Positions 8,839-18,493 are shown, numbered from the stretch's first letter. The stretch: DNA of 64,000 nt from Pseudomonadota bacterium (GCA_003577275.1 QEVO01000002.1:62001-126000); one strand, 5' to 3'. Translations and numbers: made by a program. Notes: generated from the sequence alone by a model not told the origin.

Positions 8839-10320
8839 GTGACCTATCGGCCTTCCGATCACCGCATCGCCGTCATCGATATTGGATCGAACTCCGTCCG
8901 CCTCGTCGTCTTTGAGGGCGGCGGCCGGTTTCCCGCCATCGCCTTCAACGAAAAAGTGATGTGCGGCTTGGGCAGAACCGTGGCCGCGACTCGTCGGCTT
9001 GATCCCGAGGGCATGGTGTTGGCGCTGCAGACCCTGGATCGGTTCGCGCTCTTGTTGCGCGAGATGCGCATCAAGGAAGTGCGCGCGGTGGCCACCGCCG
9101 CCATGCGTGACGCCGAGAACGGCCGCGCCTTCGTGGACGCCATCGAAACCCGCTGCGGTTTTCCTGTCGATCTGTTGTCGGGCGGCGAGGAAGGACGTTA
9201 CTCCGCCATGGGCGTGCTCGCCGGCATTCCCGAGGCGGACGGCATCGTCGGCGATCTGGGCGGCGGCAGCCTGGAGCTGGTGGACATCCGGCAGGGCGCG
9301 ATCGGCAACGCCGTCTCGTTGCCCTTAGGTCCGCTTCTGTTGATGGATGAGTTCGCCAAAAAACGCGCGGCGGCCATTGCCCGCATTGCCGAGACCTTGC
9401 AGCAGGCGCCATGGCTCGGGGAAGGCAAGGGGCGTGATTTCTACGCTGTCGGCGGCGCTTGGCGAGCGCTGGCGCGCCTGCATCTGGAGCGCGGCAACTA
9501 TCCACTTCATATCCTGCACCACTATGAAATGGATCGCGCCGAGGTGATGGAGTTTTGCGGCGTGCTGGCCGGCATGAGCGCGCAATCGCTGGTCAAGGCG
9601 CCGCGCATCGCGCAGCGGCGGCTGGAAAGCCTGCCCATGGCGGCGGCGGTGATGCGGCGGATTTTCGAACTGAGCGGCTGCCGCCGCCTCGTCATCTCGG
9701 CCTTGGGGCTGCGGGAGGGGCTGGTTTACGCCGCCATGCCAGAAGAGCTGCGCAAGGTCGATCCGCTCCTTGACGCCTGCGGCGACATCGCCCGCCGTTC
9801 CGGCCGATTTGCCGAGCATGCCGATAAATTACTGGAATGGACCGCGCCGTTGTTTGCCAATGAAAGCGCCGCCGACAAGCGGCTGCGTCATGCCGCCGCG
9901 CTGCTCTCCGACGTCGCCTGGCAGGGACATCCCGACTACCGCGCCGAGAAGGTTTTGTCGGAAGTGCTCTACGGCCGCTTTGGCGGCATCGACCACCGCG
10001 GCGCGGCCAAGGTCGCGCTGGCGCTTTACGTCGCTTATGGCGGTACGCTGGGGGAAGGCATCGCCGGCGATGTCGAGCGGCTGTTGAACAACGGCGATAG
10101 AAACTGGTCCCGCACCTTGGGACTGGGGCTGCGGCTGGCGCAGCGGATTTCCGGCGGCACCTCCTCGGCGCTGCGCTTCGCCCGACTGGAGATGTCGGCG
10201 GATACGCTGTTCCTTAAGGTGCAGGAGCCGCGTCAGGCGATTGCCGGCGAGGTCGTCTGCCGCCGCCTCGACGCCCTCGCGAAGGCCGTGGGCCGGAAGA
10301 GTGCGGTGTTGCCCGAATGA
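8839..10320 (+). CDS. ppx: exopolyphosphatase (Ppx/GppA family)
   Basis: 493 residues with a GTG start. The ASKHA-fold motif IAVIDIGSNSVRLVVFEGG is at the N-terminus, and GIVGDLGGGSLELVDI forms the second phosphate loop. The length indicates an added C-terminal HD-like helical domain. It should remove terminal phosphates from polyphosphate; pppGpp hydrolysis by the same family is possible. Its last 107 bp lie over the antisense 3' end of rnd. Confidence 0.94.
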   Translation: MTYRPSDHRIAVIDIGSNSVRLVVFEGGGRFPAIAFNEKVMCGLGRTVAATRRLDPEGMVLALQTLDRFALLLREMRIKEVRAVATAAMRDAENGRAFVDAIETRCGFPVDLLSGGEEGRYSAMGVLAGIPEADGIVGDLGGGSLELVDIRQGAIGNAVSLPLGPLLLMDEFAKKRAAAIARIAETLQQAPWLGEGKGRDFYAVGGAWRALARLHLERGNYPLHILHHYEMDRAEVMEFCGVLAGMSAQSLVKAPRIAQRRLESLPMAAAVMRRIFELSGCRRLVISALGLREGLVYAAMPEELRKVDPLLDACGDIARRSGRFAEHADKLLEWTAPLFANESAADKRLRHAAALLSDVAWQGHPDYRAEKVLSEVLYGRFGGIDHRGAAKVALALYVAYGGTLGEGIAGDVERLLNNGDRNWSRTLGLGLRLAQRISGGTSSALRFARLEMSADTLFLKVQEPRQAIAGEVVCRRLDALAKAVGRKSAVLPE

Positions 10321-11497
10321 GGGCCTCGGCGACCGCCCCTTGCTCATCAAGATGCAGCAGCAAAAGCCGATTGTCCTTGACCGCAAAGCCGAGCCGGCCC
10401 TCTTTCAAGGCCAGCGCATCCTTACCGAACAGGTCATAGCGCCAGCCTTTGAGCGCTGGCACGTCGGGCTCATCCAAAACCGCGATCTGGTCAAGATCGC
10501 TCGAGGAGGCGATCAGCTTCGGCGCGACGCCATGCTCGTGGCCCTTGATCTTCAGCAACACGCGCAACAGCTCGCCCAGCGGCGTTGGCCCGCCGATGAG
10601 CCGTGGGTCTTCCGCCTCCACCATGGGCATCGCCGCCTCGGGCAGCTGCTCCGCTTCCACGATGGCGGCGATCAGATCCCGGCCTTCCGCGCTATCGCCG
10701 AGCCGCCGCGACAATCCGCGCACGTCACCAAGCTCATCCGTTGAATGGGGCGGCTTGGCCGCCATTTCCAGGAGCAGGTCATCACGGATGATGCGGTTGC
10801 GCGGCACGTTGCGCCGTTCCGCCTCGCGTTCTCGCCAGGCGGCGATGGCCCGCACCATGGCTAGGAAATGCCGGTTGCGGCTGCGCGGCTTTAAGCGTCT
10901 CCAGGCGTTGTCCGGGTCTATGCGGTAGGTCCGGGTATCGGTCAGCACCGCCATTTCCTCGTCCAGCCAGCCCAGGCGGCTGGTTTCATTCAGCGAGGAT
11001 TCGAGCTTCTCAAACACCGTTCGCAGGTGCACCACGTCATCGAGCGCATAGGCGATCTGGCGGGGGGACAAGGGCCGCTTCGACCAGTCGGTGAAGCGCT
11101 GGGCCTTGTCGAGCCGCACGCCGGCCAGGCGGGTAACCAGGGTTTCATAGCCCACCGAATCCCCAAAGCCGCAGACCATGGCGGCGACCTGGGTATCGAA
11201 GATGGGGCGCGGCACGTCGCCCATCTCGTGGACGAAGATTTCCATATCCTGGCGGGCGGCATGGAAGACCTTCAGCACCGCCTCGTCCAGCAACAGGTCG
11301 TAAAGGGGGGCAAGGTCGATACCCGGGGCCAGGGCGTCGACGGCAAAGAGCTCATCCTCGGACGCTACCTGCACCAGGCAGAGGTTGGCCCAGTAGGTGG
11401 TCTCGCGCACGAACTCGGTATCGATGGTGACATAGCGGGAGCGGCGGGCCTTGGCGCAGGCTTCCCTAAGGGCGGCGGTGTCGGTAAGGACGGTCAT
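10214..11497 (-). CDS. rnd: ribonuclease D
   Basis: 427 residues. The DEDDy exonuclease domain shows [11 protein letters not shown] (Exo I), [13 protein letters not shown] (Exo II) and a later [13 protein letters not shown] (Exo III with Tyr). One or two HRDC domains follow. It trims tRNA 3' ends. The ATG at 11497 is chosen because the exonuclease domain begins there ([17 protein letters not shown]); the frame extends 20 codons further. The last ~35 residues are an Arg/Gly/Pro-rich tail encoded antisense to the end of ppx. Confidence 0.93.
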   Translation of the reverse strand: MTVLTDTAALREACAKARRSRYVTIDTEFVRETTYWANLCLVQVASEDELFAVDALAPGIDLAPLYDLLLDEAVLKVFHAARQDMEIFVHEMGDVPRPIFDTQVAAMVCGFGDSVGYETLVTRLAGVRLDKAQRFTDWSKRPLSPRQIAYALDDVVHLRTVFEKLESSLNETSRLGWLDEEMAVLTDTRTYRIDPDNAWRRLKPRSRNRHFLAMVRAIAAWREREAERRNVPRNRIIRDDLLLEMAAKPPHSTDELGDVRGLSRRLGDSAEGRDLIAAIVEAEQLPEAAMPMVEAEDPRLIGGPTPLGELLRVLLKIKGHEHGVAPKLIASSSDLDQIAVLDEPDVPALKGWRYDLFGKDALALKEGRLGFAVKDNRLLLLHLDEQGAVAEALIRATPHSSGPRPSRGRRGGGRRPRRQSPDAAPAP

Positions 11498-11610
11498 GGG
11501 GCTCTCATACACCCCCGCCGGCCGAAAAAACACCTCTAAGTCATATCCCCTTGACAAAGGGGGCCGTTCCGTGTGCTTTTCCCCCCAAATTCAAAGGGAT
11601 TTTGAGACCC

Positions 11611-13389
11611 ATGCATCGCTATCGCACCCATACCTGCAACGACCTTCGCATATCCCAGGTGGGCGAGACCGCCCGGCTGTCCGGCTGGGTGCACCGGAAG
11701 CGCGACCACGGCAACCTCCTTTTTATCGACCTGCGCGACCATTATGGCATCACCCAGGCGGTGGTGGATGTGGACAGCCCGGCCTTCAAGGCGGCCGAGC
11801 ATTTAAGGGCGGAAAGCGTCATTTGCGTTACCGGCAAGGTGGTGGCCCGCACCGCCGATACCGTCAACCCCAACCTGCCCACCGGCGAGATCGAGGTTCA
11901 GGCGCAGGAGGTGGAGGTGCTATCGGCGGCCAGCGAGCTGCCCATGCCGGTATTCGGCGAGCACGATTACCCGGAAGACATCCGCCTGAAATACCGTTTC
12001 CTCGACCTGCGGCGGGAGAAACTTCACGCCAATCTGGTGCTGCGCTCCAAGGTCATTTCCTCGATCCGGCGGCGCATGACCGATGCCGGCTTCCTGGAAT
12101 ACCAGACGCCGATCCTGACCGCCTCCAGCCCGGAAGGGGCGCGGGACTTCCTGGTGCCGAGCCGGCTGCATCCCGGCAAGTTCTATGCCCTGCCGCAAGC
12201 GCCGCAGCAGTTCAAGCAGCTCCTCATGGTGGCGGGCTTCGACCGCTACTTCCAGATCGCGCCATGCTTTCGCGACGAGGATGCCCGCGCCGACCGCTCG
12301 CCCGGTGAATTCTACCAGCTCGATTTCGAGATGAGCTTCGTCACCCAAGAAGACGTGTTCGCCGCCATCGAGCCGGTGCTGGCCGGCGTGTTTACGGAAT
12401 TTTCCACAAAGCCGGTGACCAAGACGCCGTTCCCGCGCATTCCCTTCAAAGAGTCGATGCTCAAATACGGCAACGATAAGCCGGACTTGCGCAACCCGCT
12501 CATTATCCAGGATGTGACCGAGGTTTTCCGCGGCTCGGGGTTTGGCATCTTCGCCCGCATGATCGAAGGTGGCGCGGTGGTGCGCGCCATCCCGGCGCTC
12601 GGCGCCGGCACGCAAGCCCGCTCGTTCTTTGATAAGATGAACGACTGGGCGCGCGCCGAGGGCTTTGCCGGCCTTGGCTACATCAACTTCAAGGACGGCG
12701 TCGGCGGCGGTCCGGTGGCGAAGAATCTGGGCGAGGAGCGCACCGCGCAACTGGTCAAGGCAATGGCGTTGCAGCCCAACGACGGCGTGTTCTTCGCCTG
12801 CGCCAAAGAGGCGGACGCGGCGAAGCTCGCCGGATTGGCGCGCACCAAGGTTGCCGATGAGTTGAACCTCATCGACCGCAACCGCTTCGATTTCTGCTGG
12901 ATCGTCGATTTTCCCATGTACGAGTGGAACGAGACCGACAAGAAGATCGACTTCAGCCACAACCCGTTCTCCATGCCGCAAGGCGGACTGGAAGCGCTGG
13001 AAACGAAAGACCCGCTGGACATTCTCGCCTTCCAGTACGACATCGTGTGCAACGGCATCGAACTCTCCTCGGGCGCGATCCGCAATCACCGCCCGGATGT
13101 CATGCTCAAGGCGTTCGAGATCGCCGGCTATCCGGCGGAAGAAGTGGAAAAGCGTTTCGGCGGCATGCTCAATGCGTTCCGTTATGGCGCGCCGCCCCAC
13201 GGCGGTTCCGCGCCGGGCATCGACCGCATCGTCATGCTGTTGGCCGATGTTCCCAACATCCGCGAGGTCATCATGTTCCCGATGAACCAGCAGGCGCAGG
13301 ATTTGATGATGGGCGCGCCCGGCGACGTGACCATGAAGCAACTGCGCGAGCTTCATATCCGCACCGTGCTGCCGGAAGAGAAAAAGTAA
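11611..13389 (+). CDS. aspS: aspartyl-tRNA synthetase
   Basis: 592 residues. The N-terminal OB fold contains [20 protein letters not shown]. The class II core has motif 2 ([16 protein letters not shown]) and motif 3 ([19 protein letters not shown]), with the large bacterial insertion domain between them. The start at 11611 ([19 protein letters not shown]) is the family start; upstream codons in frame are not conserved-looking. Whether the enzyme also charges tRNA-Asn cannot be told from the sequence. It ends one base before the next gene. Confidence 0.97.
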   Translation: MHRYRTHTCNDLRISQVGETARLSGWVHRKRDHGNLLFIDLRDHYGITQAVVDVDSPAFKAAEHLRAESVICVTGKVVARTADTVNPNLPTGEIEVQAQEVEVLSAASELPMPVFGEHDYPEDIRLKYRFLDLRREKLHANLVLRSKVISSIRRRMTDAGFLEYQTPILTASSPEGARDFLVPSRLHPGKFYALPQAPQQFKQLLMVAGFDRYFQIAPCFRDEDARADRSPGEFYQLDFEMSFVTQEDVFAAIEPVLAGVFTEFSTKPVTKTPFPRIPFKESMLKYGNDKPDLRNPLIIQDVTEVFRGSGFGIFARMIEGGAVVRAIPALGAGTQARSFFDKMNDWARAEGFAGLGYINFKDGVGGGPVAKNLGEERTAQLVKAMALQPNDGVFFACAKEADAAKLAGLARTKVADELNLIDRNRFDFCWIVDFPMYEWNETDKKIDFSHNPFSMPQGGLEALETKDPLDILAFQYDIVCNGIELSSGAIRNHRPDVMLKAFEIAGYPAEEVEKRFGGMLNAFRYGAPPHGGSAPGIDRIVMLLADVPNIREVIMFPMNQQAQDLMMGAPGDVTMKQLRELHIRTVLPEEKK

Positions 13390-13390
13390 C

Positions 13391-13687
13391 ATGCACGTCA
13401 TCGTGTGGCGATTTCGGGCCAACCCTGAACGCCGCGCCGATTTCGTCGCCGCTTATGGTCCTGACGGCGACTGGGCCAGGTTGTTCCGCCGCGGCGAAGG
13501 CTACATCGGTACGGAACTGTTGGCCGATCGCGCCGATCCCAATACTTTCTTGTGCATCGACCGTTGGCGGAGCGAGGCGGATTTTGCCGCGTTCAAAGAG
13601 CTGCACGGCGACGCCTACCGCGCGCTCGATCAACGCTGCGAAGCGCTGACGGTGGAGGAAATTCCTCTCGGCAGTTACAAGGTTTGA
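13391..13687 (+). CDS. ABM-domain (antibiotic biosynthesis monooxygenase-like) small protein
   Basis: 98 residues, a single dimeric alpha-beta barrel domain: MHVIVWRFRANPERRADFV at the start and a WRSEADFAAFKELH helix. Such stand-alone domains include quinol monooxygenases and heme-degrading enzymes, but many have no known substrate. It starts one base after the aspS stop and is probably cotranscribed with it. Confidence 0.75.
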   Translation: MHVIVWRFRANPERRADFVAAYGPDGDWARLFRRGEGYIGTELLADRADPNTFLCIDRWRSEADFAAFKELHGDAYRALDQRCEALTVEEIPLGSYKV

Positions 13688-13692
13688 ATTAT

Positions 13693-13784
13693 AATGTCAT
13701 CGCGAGGCGCAATAGCGCCGTGGCGATCCAGAAAATTTAGACTTCTGGATGGCTTCGTCGGCTTCGCCTTCTCGCCATGACATT
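13693..13784. repeat. palindromic intergenic repeat, copy 1
   Basis: The element begins AATGTCATCGCGAG and ends TCGCCATGACATT. The inner arms GGCGATCCAGAA and TTCTGGATGGCTTCG pair. It is the same element as at 15483-15577 and 28007-28107. It fills the gap between two convergent genes. Confidence 0.85.
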
Positions 13785-13801
13785 GTGTCGTAGCTTACTT
13801 C

Positions 13802-14260
13802 TTAATCCGAAACTCTTGTCACGATTCTGATTTCGCCTTGAAGCGTGCGGTGCACCGGGCATTTGTCGGCGATTTCCAAGAGGCGTCGGCGCTGGTCCTC
13901 GCCAAGCGGACCTTTCAGGTCGATGATGCGCAGAATGCGGTCGATCTTGCCTTCCTTGGTCTCGCAACCCGTGCAATCGTCAGCGTGAATTCTCTCATGC
14001 TGCAAGGTGACCGTGATTTTCTCCAGCGGCAGCTTTTTCAAGTCGGCGTACATGCGCAGCGTCATCGAGGTGCAGGCGCCGAGCGCCGAGAGGAGGAATT
14101 CATACGGGTTGGGGCCGGCGTCATCGCCGCCGGCGCTTTTGGGCTCGTCGGCAACCAAGGTGTGGCCGCCCGCCGTCACCCGCTGCCGGTACTTGCCCTG
14201 GCCGCTTTCCTCAACCACTACAATACCGCCGATGCCGGCGTCTTGATCGCTTGTCACCAT
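13802..14260 (-). CDS. OsmC/Ohr family protein
   Basis: 152 residues. The two redox cysteines of the family are in [17 protein letters not shown] and [10 protein letters not shown]. The family reduces organic hydroperoxides with thiols, although OsmC-type proteins of this subgroup (C-terminal ADKCPVH) are also annotated only as stress proteins. The start at 14260 has GAGGATAGCC just upstream. It is divergent from the CaiB gene. Confidence 0.9.
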   Translation of the reverse strand: MVTSDQDAGIGGIVVVEESGQGKYRQRVTAGGHTLVADEPKSAGGDDAGPNPYEFLLSALGACTSMTLRMYADLKKLPLEKITVTLQHERIHADDCTGCETKEGKIDRILRIIDLKGPLGEDQRRRLLEIADKCPVHRTLQGEIRIVTRVSD

Positions 14261-14328
14261 GGCTATCCTCTTTCGTCTATGTCAGATAAAGGCTATGACA
14301 AATTACGCGACATGAGGAAAGAAAATAC

Positions 14329-15471
14329 ATGGGACCGCTTAAAGGAATAACCGTGGTTGAATTCGCCGGCATCGGGCCGGGGCCGTTTTGCGGCATGATG
14401 CTCGCCGATATGGGGGCTGACGTCATCCGCATCGACCGCAAGGGCGGCGATAAGCTGCCGCTGCCGAAAAAGCCGGGAAGCGATGTTTTGGGGCGCGGCC
14501 GGCGCTCCATCGTAGTGGATTTGAAGTCGAGCGAGGGCAAAGCGCTGGCGATGAAGCTCATCGCCACGGCCGACGTGCTGATCGAGGGCTATCGCCCCGG
14601 CGTCATGGAGCGTTTGGGATTCGGCCCCGACGCGTGCTTCAAGGTAAATCCCAAGCTGGTCTACGGCCGCATGACCGGCTATGGCCAGAACGGACCGCTG
14701 GCGCAGCAGGCCGGCCACGATATCACCTATATTTCAATCGCCGGCGCATTGGGCGCGTTCCAGCGTAAGGGCGAGAAGCCGTTGCCGCCGATCAACTACG
14801 TGGGCGACTTTGGCGGCGGCGGCATGCTCCTTGCCTTTGGCATCGTCTGCGCGCTGCTGGAGGCGCGCGTCTCCGGCAAGGGCCAGGTGATCGACGCCGC
14901 CATGACCGACGGCACGGCGCTCTTGGGGGCCATGCTCTATGGCTTACGGTCGGTGGGCGGCTGGTCCGATGAGGCGGGCGGCAACCTGCTCGATACCGGC
15001 GCGCATTTTTACGAAACCTATGAAACTAAGGACGGCAAATACGTGGGCATCGGCCCCATCGAGCCGCAGTTCTACGGCGAATTCTTGGACAAGATGGGAC
15101 TAAAGGGCAGCGAATTCGAAGCGCAACTCGACAGATCCCGCTGGCCGGAGTTCAAGGACAAGCTGACCGCCCTTTTCAAGACCAAGACCCGGGACGAGTG
15201 GGCGGCGCTGTTTGAAAGCTCGGACGCTTGCGTCGCCCCGGTGCTGGGGCTGGGCGAAGCGCCAGACCATCCCCACAACAAGGCGCGGCAGACCTTTGTT
15301 GAGGTGGCGGGCGTGATGCAGCCAGCTCCCGCGCCACGCTTTTCCCGCACGCCGGGCGAAATTCGCGGCGTCTCGCCCGAGCCGGGGCAGGACACGGACG
15401 CTATTTTAAGTGCTATCGGGTTGTCGGCGGCGGAGATCGCCGGACTGCGCGCCCAAGGCGCGGTGGGGTAG
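14329..15471 (+). CDS. CaiB/BaiF (family III) CoA-transferase, alpha-methylacyl-CoA racemase-like
   Basis: 380 residues. The N-terminus GPLKGITVVEFAGIGPGPF and GMMLADMGADVIRID are typical of the family. GHDITYISIAG and NYVGDFGGGGM carry the His and Asp used by alpha-methylacyl-CoA racemases, which favours racemase over transferase. It would act on 2-methylacyl-CoA in branched fatty acid breakdown. The substrate is inferred. Confidence 0.88.
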   Translation: MGPLKGITVVEFAGIGPGPFCGMMLADMGADVIRIDRKGGDKLPLPKKPGSDVLGRGRRSIVVDLKSSEGKALAMKLIATADVLIEGYRPGVMERLGFGPDACFKVNPKLVYGRMTGYGQNGPLAQQAGHDITYISIAGALGAFQRKGEKPLPPINYVGDFGGGGMLLAFGIVCALLEARVSGKGQVIDAAMTDGTALLGAMLYGLRSVGGWSDEAGGNLLDTGAHFYETYETKDGKYVGIGPIEPQFYGEFLDKMGLKGSEFEAQLDRSRWPEFKDKLTALFKTKTRDEWAALFESSDACVAPVLGLGEAPDHPHNKARQTFVEVAGVMQPAPAPRFSRTPGEIRGVSPEPGQDTDAILSAIGLSAAEIAGLRAQGAVG

Positions 15472-15482
15472 GAAGTGGAACA

Positions 15483-15577
15483 TCATCGCGAGCCGCGCTT
15501 AGCGGCGTGGCGATCCATAAACATCGCGAAAAATAAAAGATTCTGGATTGCTTCGCCCTTTTGGGCTCGCAATGACG
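15483..15577. repeat. palindromic intergenic repeat, copy 2
   Basis: TCATCGCGAGCCGC, then AGCGGCGTGGCGATCCA, an AT-rich middle, TTCTGGATTGCTTCGCCC and GGGCTCGCAATGACG. It shares order and arms with copies 1 and 3 but has an unlike centre. Confidence 0.88.
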
Positions 15578-15589
15578 TTGAGGGGCCCC

Positions 15590-15787
15590 TTAAGCCCTCA
15601 TATCCACCCGATGCTGTTCATCGCGGCGGGCCTCCTGCCGGCGGGCGTCGGCGGCGCGTTCGGCTTCCTTGCGCTCGACCGCGGAATCGGGGGCGGTCTT
15701 GCGGCGCTCGGCGGACGATTCGGGCGCGCTGACCCGTTCGTTGGCGCGGGGGGTGTGGACGGCGGCGCTGGCGGCTCTGATATCCAT
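15590..15787 (-). CDS. small hydrophilic protein of unknown function
   Basis: 65 residues, extremely rich in Arg, Glu and Ala (MDIRAASAAVHTPRANERVS ... ending RRDEQHRVDMRA). There is no membrane segment, and it is probably disordered or a single charged helix. The start has an excellent ribosome binding site, GGCGAGGAGA, 5-6 bases upstream, which is the main reason to call it a gene. No function is recognised. Confidence 0.5.
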   Translation of the reverse strand: MDIRAASAAVHTPRANERVSAPESSAERRKTAPDSAVERKEAERAADARRQEARRDEQHRVDMRA

Positions 15788-15974
15788 GGCGGTCTCCTCG
15801 CCGGGGGTTTGTTGCCGGCAGATGTCACCGCTTGCACCCTATCAGCCAGCCCTTACTAAAAGGTAAAGATTTAATATCTTGATTTAATAAATGAAAGAGT
15901 TCCTCGGGCTGGCGACCTCGTGTAAGGTGCTTTCCGTTCCATGGGTTCCCTCCGGTCGCAGAAGGCGACGCCGC

Positions 15975-17282
15975 ATGATATGGTTAATGCCCTCTGTTGC
16001 ATTTAAACGATTGTTGCTTGTAGTTGTGGCGCTTGGTCTGGCCGGCTGCCAGACGTCGCTGAGTTCCTCGGAGAAGGCGGAAGGCAAGAAATCGGCCGCC
16101 GAGTTGGAATTCAGCGCCGATTCCATGCTCCGGGTCGCCGATAACCTGGTCAAGGCGCGCGATTACGCCTCGGCGCTGCGGTTTTATCAGGACGTGCTGG
16201 AACGCGACCCGAAGAATGTTCAGGCGCTGCTGGGACAGGGCGAGATTTTCCTGATGCTCGATGCGCCCGGGGAGGCTGCGGAGCGCTTCCAGGCGGTTAC
16301 CAGCATAGCGCCGAAGGAGGGACGGGGGGATGCCGGACTGGCGCGGGCGTTGACCCAGATGAACGAGCCGGAACGGGCCTTGCCGTATTTCGCCGCGGCG
16401 GTGGAGAAGGGCGCGGTCTCGGCGAAGTTTTACAATCACTACGGCATCGCCCTTGACCTTATGGGCAAACATCAAGACGCTCAGGTGCAATATGGGCGCG
16501 GGCTTGATCTGGCCCCGGGCGATGTGTCGCTCTTGAACAACCTGGGTTTGTCGCTGGCGTTGTCGGAAGACTATCCGGCGGCGGTGCGGCTATTGAGCGA
16601 CGTCGTCTCGGCAATGCCCGATACGATACAGGCGCGGCAGAATCTGGCGCTGGCCTACGCTTTCTCCGGCGACATGACCACCGCCCTACGTCTGGCGACC
16701 TTTCCGGAGAATGCGGCGGCTACGGAACAGGCTCAGACGTATTTGAAAAACATCACCGCGCTGCCCAAAGACATGCGTGGCAAGGCGATCTTCTCCGGGC
16801 TTTCCGCCGTGGCGGACGCCCTGCCGAAAACGAGCCAGCCGCAGGTGGCGAGCGAACCATTGCCACCGCCGGCGCCGGCGCAACCCGCCATCGTCGATGT
16901 CAACACCGCGCCGGCCAAGACGCAAGCGTTGACGTCCGCGCCCGCTGTGGCGGCGCCGCCTCCGACTTCACCGCCGCCAGCGCCGGCGAAGGAGGATGTC
17001 TTGAAACAGCCAGCGTCTGCAACGCCGCAAACCGGCGGCTATATGGTACAGCTTGGCGCATATCAGGATGAAGCGGTGGCCCGCGCCGGCTGGGACAAAT
17101 TCAAGGCGCTGGCCCCCGATCTCTTAGGCGCGCGCCAGCCAGTCACCAGCAGCGCTGGCAACATGACCCGTCTCGGGGCCGCCGCTGCCAGTTGGAAAGA
17201 CGCCAGCACCCTGTGCGATGCCTTAAAAAAGGCCGGCGTGGACTGCATCGTCCGGCAACTGTATGGCAACCCTAACGAGTAA
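15975..17282 (+). CDS. TPR-repeat lipoprotein with C-terminal SPOR domain (TadD-like)
   Basis: 435 residues. A lipoprotein signal peptide ends at the lipobox LAGC (LLLVVVALGLAGCQTS). About six TPR units follow (for example ALRFYQDVLERDPKNVQALL), then a Pro/Ala-rich linker, then a SPOR domain (GGYMVQLGAYQDEAVARAGW to the end), which binds denuded septal peptidoglycan. The TPR part resembles TadD of Flp pilus systems, but no other tad genes are nearby. The start at 15975 is tentative; 15987 is equally possible. Confidence 0.8.
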   Translation: MIWLMPSVAFKRLLLVVVALGLAGCQTSLSSSEKAEGKKSAAELEFSADSMLRVADNLVKARDYASALRFYQDVLERDPKNVQALLGQGEIFLMLDAPGEAAERFQAVTSIAPKEGRGDAGLARALTQMNEPERALPYFAAAVEKGAVSAKFYNHYGIALDLMGKHQDAQVQYGRGLDLAPGDVSLLNNLGLSLALSEDYPAAVRLLSDVVSAMPDTIQARQNLALAYAFSGDMTTALRLATFPENAAATEQAQTYLKNITALPKDMRGKAIFSGLSAVADALPKTSQPQVASEPLPPPAPAQPAIVDVNTAPAKTQALTSAPAVAAPPPTSPPPAPAKEDVLKQPASATPQTGGYMVQLGAYQDEAVARAGWDKFKALAPDLLGARQPVTSSAGNMTRLGAAAASWKDASTLCDALKKAGVDCIVRQLYGNPNE

Positions 17283-17347
17283 CTTGCGGGAATTAATTCT
17301 GCCGGGCAAACTGACGTCGGTACAGGAAGGACAAGGATAGGCCGTTG

Positions 17348-17686
17348 ATGAGCAAGCAGGTGGATAATTCGATCGCGCCGATCCGCTGCGATTCCATGGC
17401 CGACGTGCGCCGCGAGATTGATCGCGTCGACCGCGCCATCGTGGCGCTGCTGGCCGAACGGCTCGAGTACATCAGGCAAGCGGGCAACATCAAAAAACGA
17501 CGCGCCGAGGTGCGCGATGAAGCGCGGATAGCGGACGTTCTGGCCAAGGTTACCGCCGAGGCCACGCGCGCCGGCGCTGACCCTGATCTGGTAGTCAAGC
17601 TTTACCGCGAGCTTATTGAATGGTCTATTGCCTATGAATTTAGCGTGTTCGACCGCAGCCTGTCGGCTGCGGCCGGCGGGCAGTGA
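17348..17686 (+). CDS. AroQ-class chorismate mutase (or PchB-like isochorismate pyruvate lyase)
   Basis: 112 residues, a single all-helical domain: MADVRREIDRVDRAIVALLA, then ERLEYIRQAGNIKK, ending with LYRELIEWSIAYE. It should convert chorismate to prephenate for Phe/Tyr synthesis. PchB has the same fold and similar motifs, but no salicylate or siderophore genes are present, so chorismate mutase is preferred. Confidence 0.82.
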   Translation: MSKQVDNSIAPIRCDSMADVRREIDRVDRAIVALLAERLEYIRQAGNIKKRRAEVRDEARIADVLAKVTAEATRAGADPDLVVKLYRELIEWSIAYEFSVFDRSLSAAAGGQ

Positions 17687-17701
17687 CAAGGAGGCGCGGC
17701 G

Positions 17702-18070
17702 ATGACGTTTTATAAAGTGCGGCTGGAACTGGCGAGAACCGATGAGTTTCCTGAAGGCAGCGCCGCCCATGGTTATGAACTGGTGGTGCCGCTGGACGCC
17801 GCCGGCCACCTTGACGAGGCCGTCTGGCGGGAAAACCGCAAGCGCTGCGTCGTTCGCCGCTTCTGGGCCGGCGAGGCGGATGAAAAAGGCGAGCTTACCC
17901 GCACCCGCTCCAAGGCGTGGGCGTTTTCCTATGCGCCGGGGGAGGACGATGACGAGCCCTTATTTCGATTGGACACCCACGTCATCAAGCAGGGGGACTA
18001 TATTTCCATTCGCGAGCATGACGGCGAGACGCTGCCGTTTCGCATCGTCCGCGTGCAGCCCCTGGACTGA
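17702..18070 (+). CDS. conserved hypothetical protein
   Basis: 122 residues, soluble, no signal peptide or membrane segment. An AAGGAGG ribosome binding site lies eight bases before the ATG. The C-terminal part (GDYISIREHDGETLPFRIVR) looks like a small beta-sheet domain. It is probably cotranscribed with the chorismate mutase, 15 bp upstream. Function not recognised. Confidence 0.7.
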   Translation: MTFYKVRLELARTDEFPEGSAAHGYELVVPLDAAGHLDEAVWRENRKRCVVRRFWAGEADEKGELTRTRSKAWAFSYAPGEDDDEPLFRLDTHVIKQGDYISIREHDGETLPFRIVRVQPLD

Positions 18071-18083
18071 ACCAGCAGCGCGG

Positions 18084-18263
18084 TCAGACAGACCGCGGCT
18101 GGCCTATGGAAAGGGTCAAAAGGACCGGGCTGGCGGTGGCGGCGGGCTCAGGCGCAACATCGGCGCTGGAAAGGGTGCGACGGATGTCGCCAACGCCCCG
18201 GGCGATGGCGATGGCCATCAACGGCAGAAACGCAAGAACAAGCAGGTGCAGCAGGGTATCCAT
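18084..18263 (-). CDS. 59-residue single-pass membrane protein, SOS-controlled candidate
   Basis: The frame from ATG 18263 to TGA 18084 encodes 59 residues. It starts MDTLLHLLVLAFLPLMAIAI, a clear hydrophobic helix, followed by ARGVGDIRRTLSSAD and a Pro/Ala/Ser-rich tail. AAGGACTCGG precedes the start by 3-4 bases. A GAAC-N7-GAAC LexA box lies 55 bp upstream. Caulobacter SidA, an SOS-induced division inhibitor, is likewise a very small inner-membrane protein, but no sequence similarity is claimed. An overlapping plus-strand frame (18106-18360) has a weaker start and no recognisable features. Confidence 0.55.
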   Translation of the reverse strand: MDTLLHLLVLAFLPLMAIAIARGVGDIRRTLSSADVAPEPAATASPVLLTLSIGQPRSV

Positions 18264-18317
18264 GGCCGAGTCCTTCGTACTCTATTTGTTCTTTTGCAAA
18301 CGCTACGCGAGAAAAAA

Positions 18318-18332
18318 GAACATGTCAAGAAC
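18318..18332 (-). promoter_or_regulatory. alphaproteobacterial LexA (SOS) box
   Basis: GAAC-ATGTCAA-GAAC on the plus strand, which is GTTC-TTGACAT-GTTC on the minus strand. This exactly fits GTTC-N7-GTTC, the known LexA site of alphaproteobacteria. A TTGACA -35 element is embedded in the box in the direction of the small membrane-protein gene, so LexA binding would cover the promoter. Confidence 0.72.
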
Positions 18333-18381
18333 AAATGACGATTTTATTTTGAACAATTAGCGCCTTGCGCCCGGTCGATTA

Positions 18382-18395
18382 TTGAGCAAAATCAA
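18382..18395. promoter_or_regulatory. FNR/FixK-type box upstream of ccoN
   Basis: TTGAG-CAAA-ATCAA fits TTGAT-N4-ATCAA with one change in the outer half. It lies about 100 bp before ccoN, the expected place for oxygen-responsive activation by FixK/FNR/AadR. It supports low-oxygen induction of the cbb3 oxidase. Confidence 0.8.
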
Positions 18396-18493
18396 TGCGG
18401 GTTTTTTCCATACCCTCTAACTCGCTGAAGCTATAGAACCTATACCTGCATGCCGGCGGTCCTGTCGGCGCACAAGGGGGACGAGGCACATCC

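Noticed and set aside
11920..13422. A 500-codon frame antisense to aspS
   Set aside because: aspS is unmistakable; the antisense frame has a composition-driven sequence and no proper start context.
15598..15837. A 79-codon minus-strand frame overlapping the small charged protein
   Set aside because: Pro-rich shadow without an RBS; the 65-codon frame from 15787 has a strong RBS.
18106..18360. An 84-codon plus-strand frame between the hypothetical gene and ccoN
   Set aside because: Arg/Ser/Met-rich with no domain and poor initiation signals; the minus-strand 59-codon frame has an RBS, a membrane helix and an upstream SOS box.
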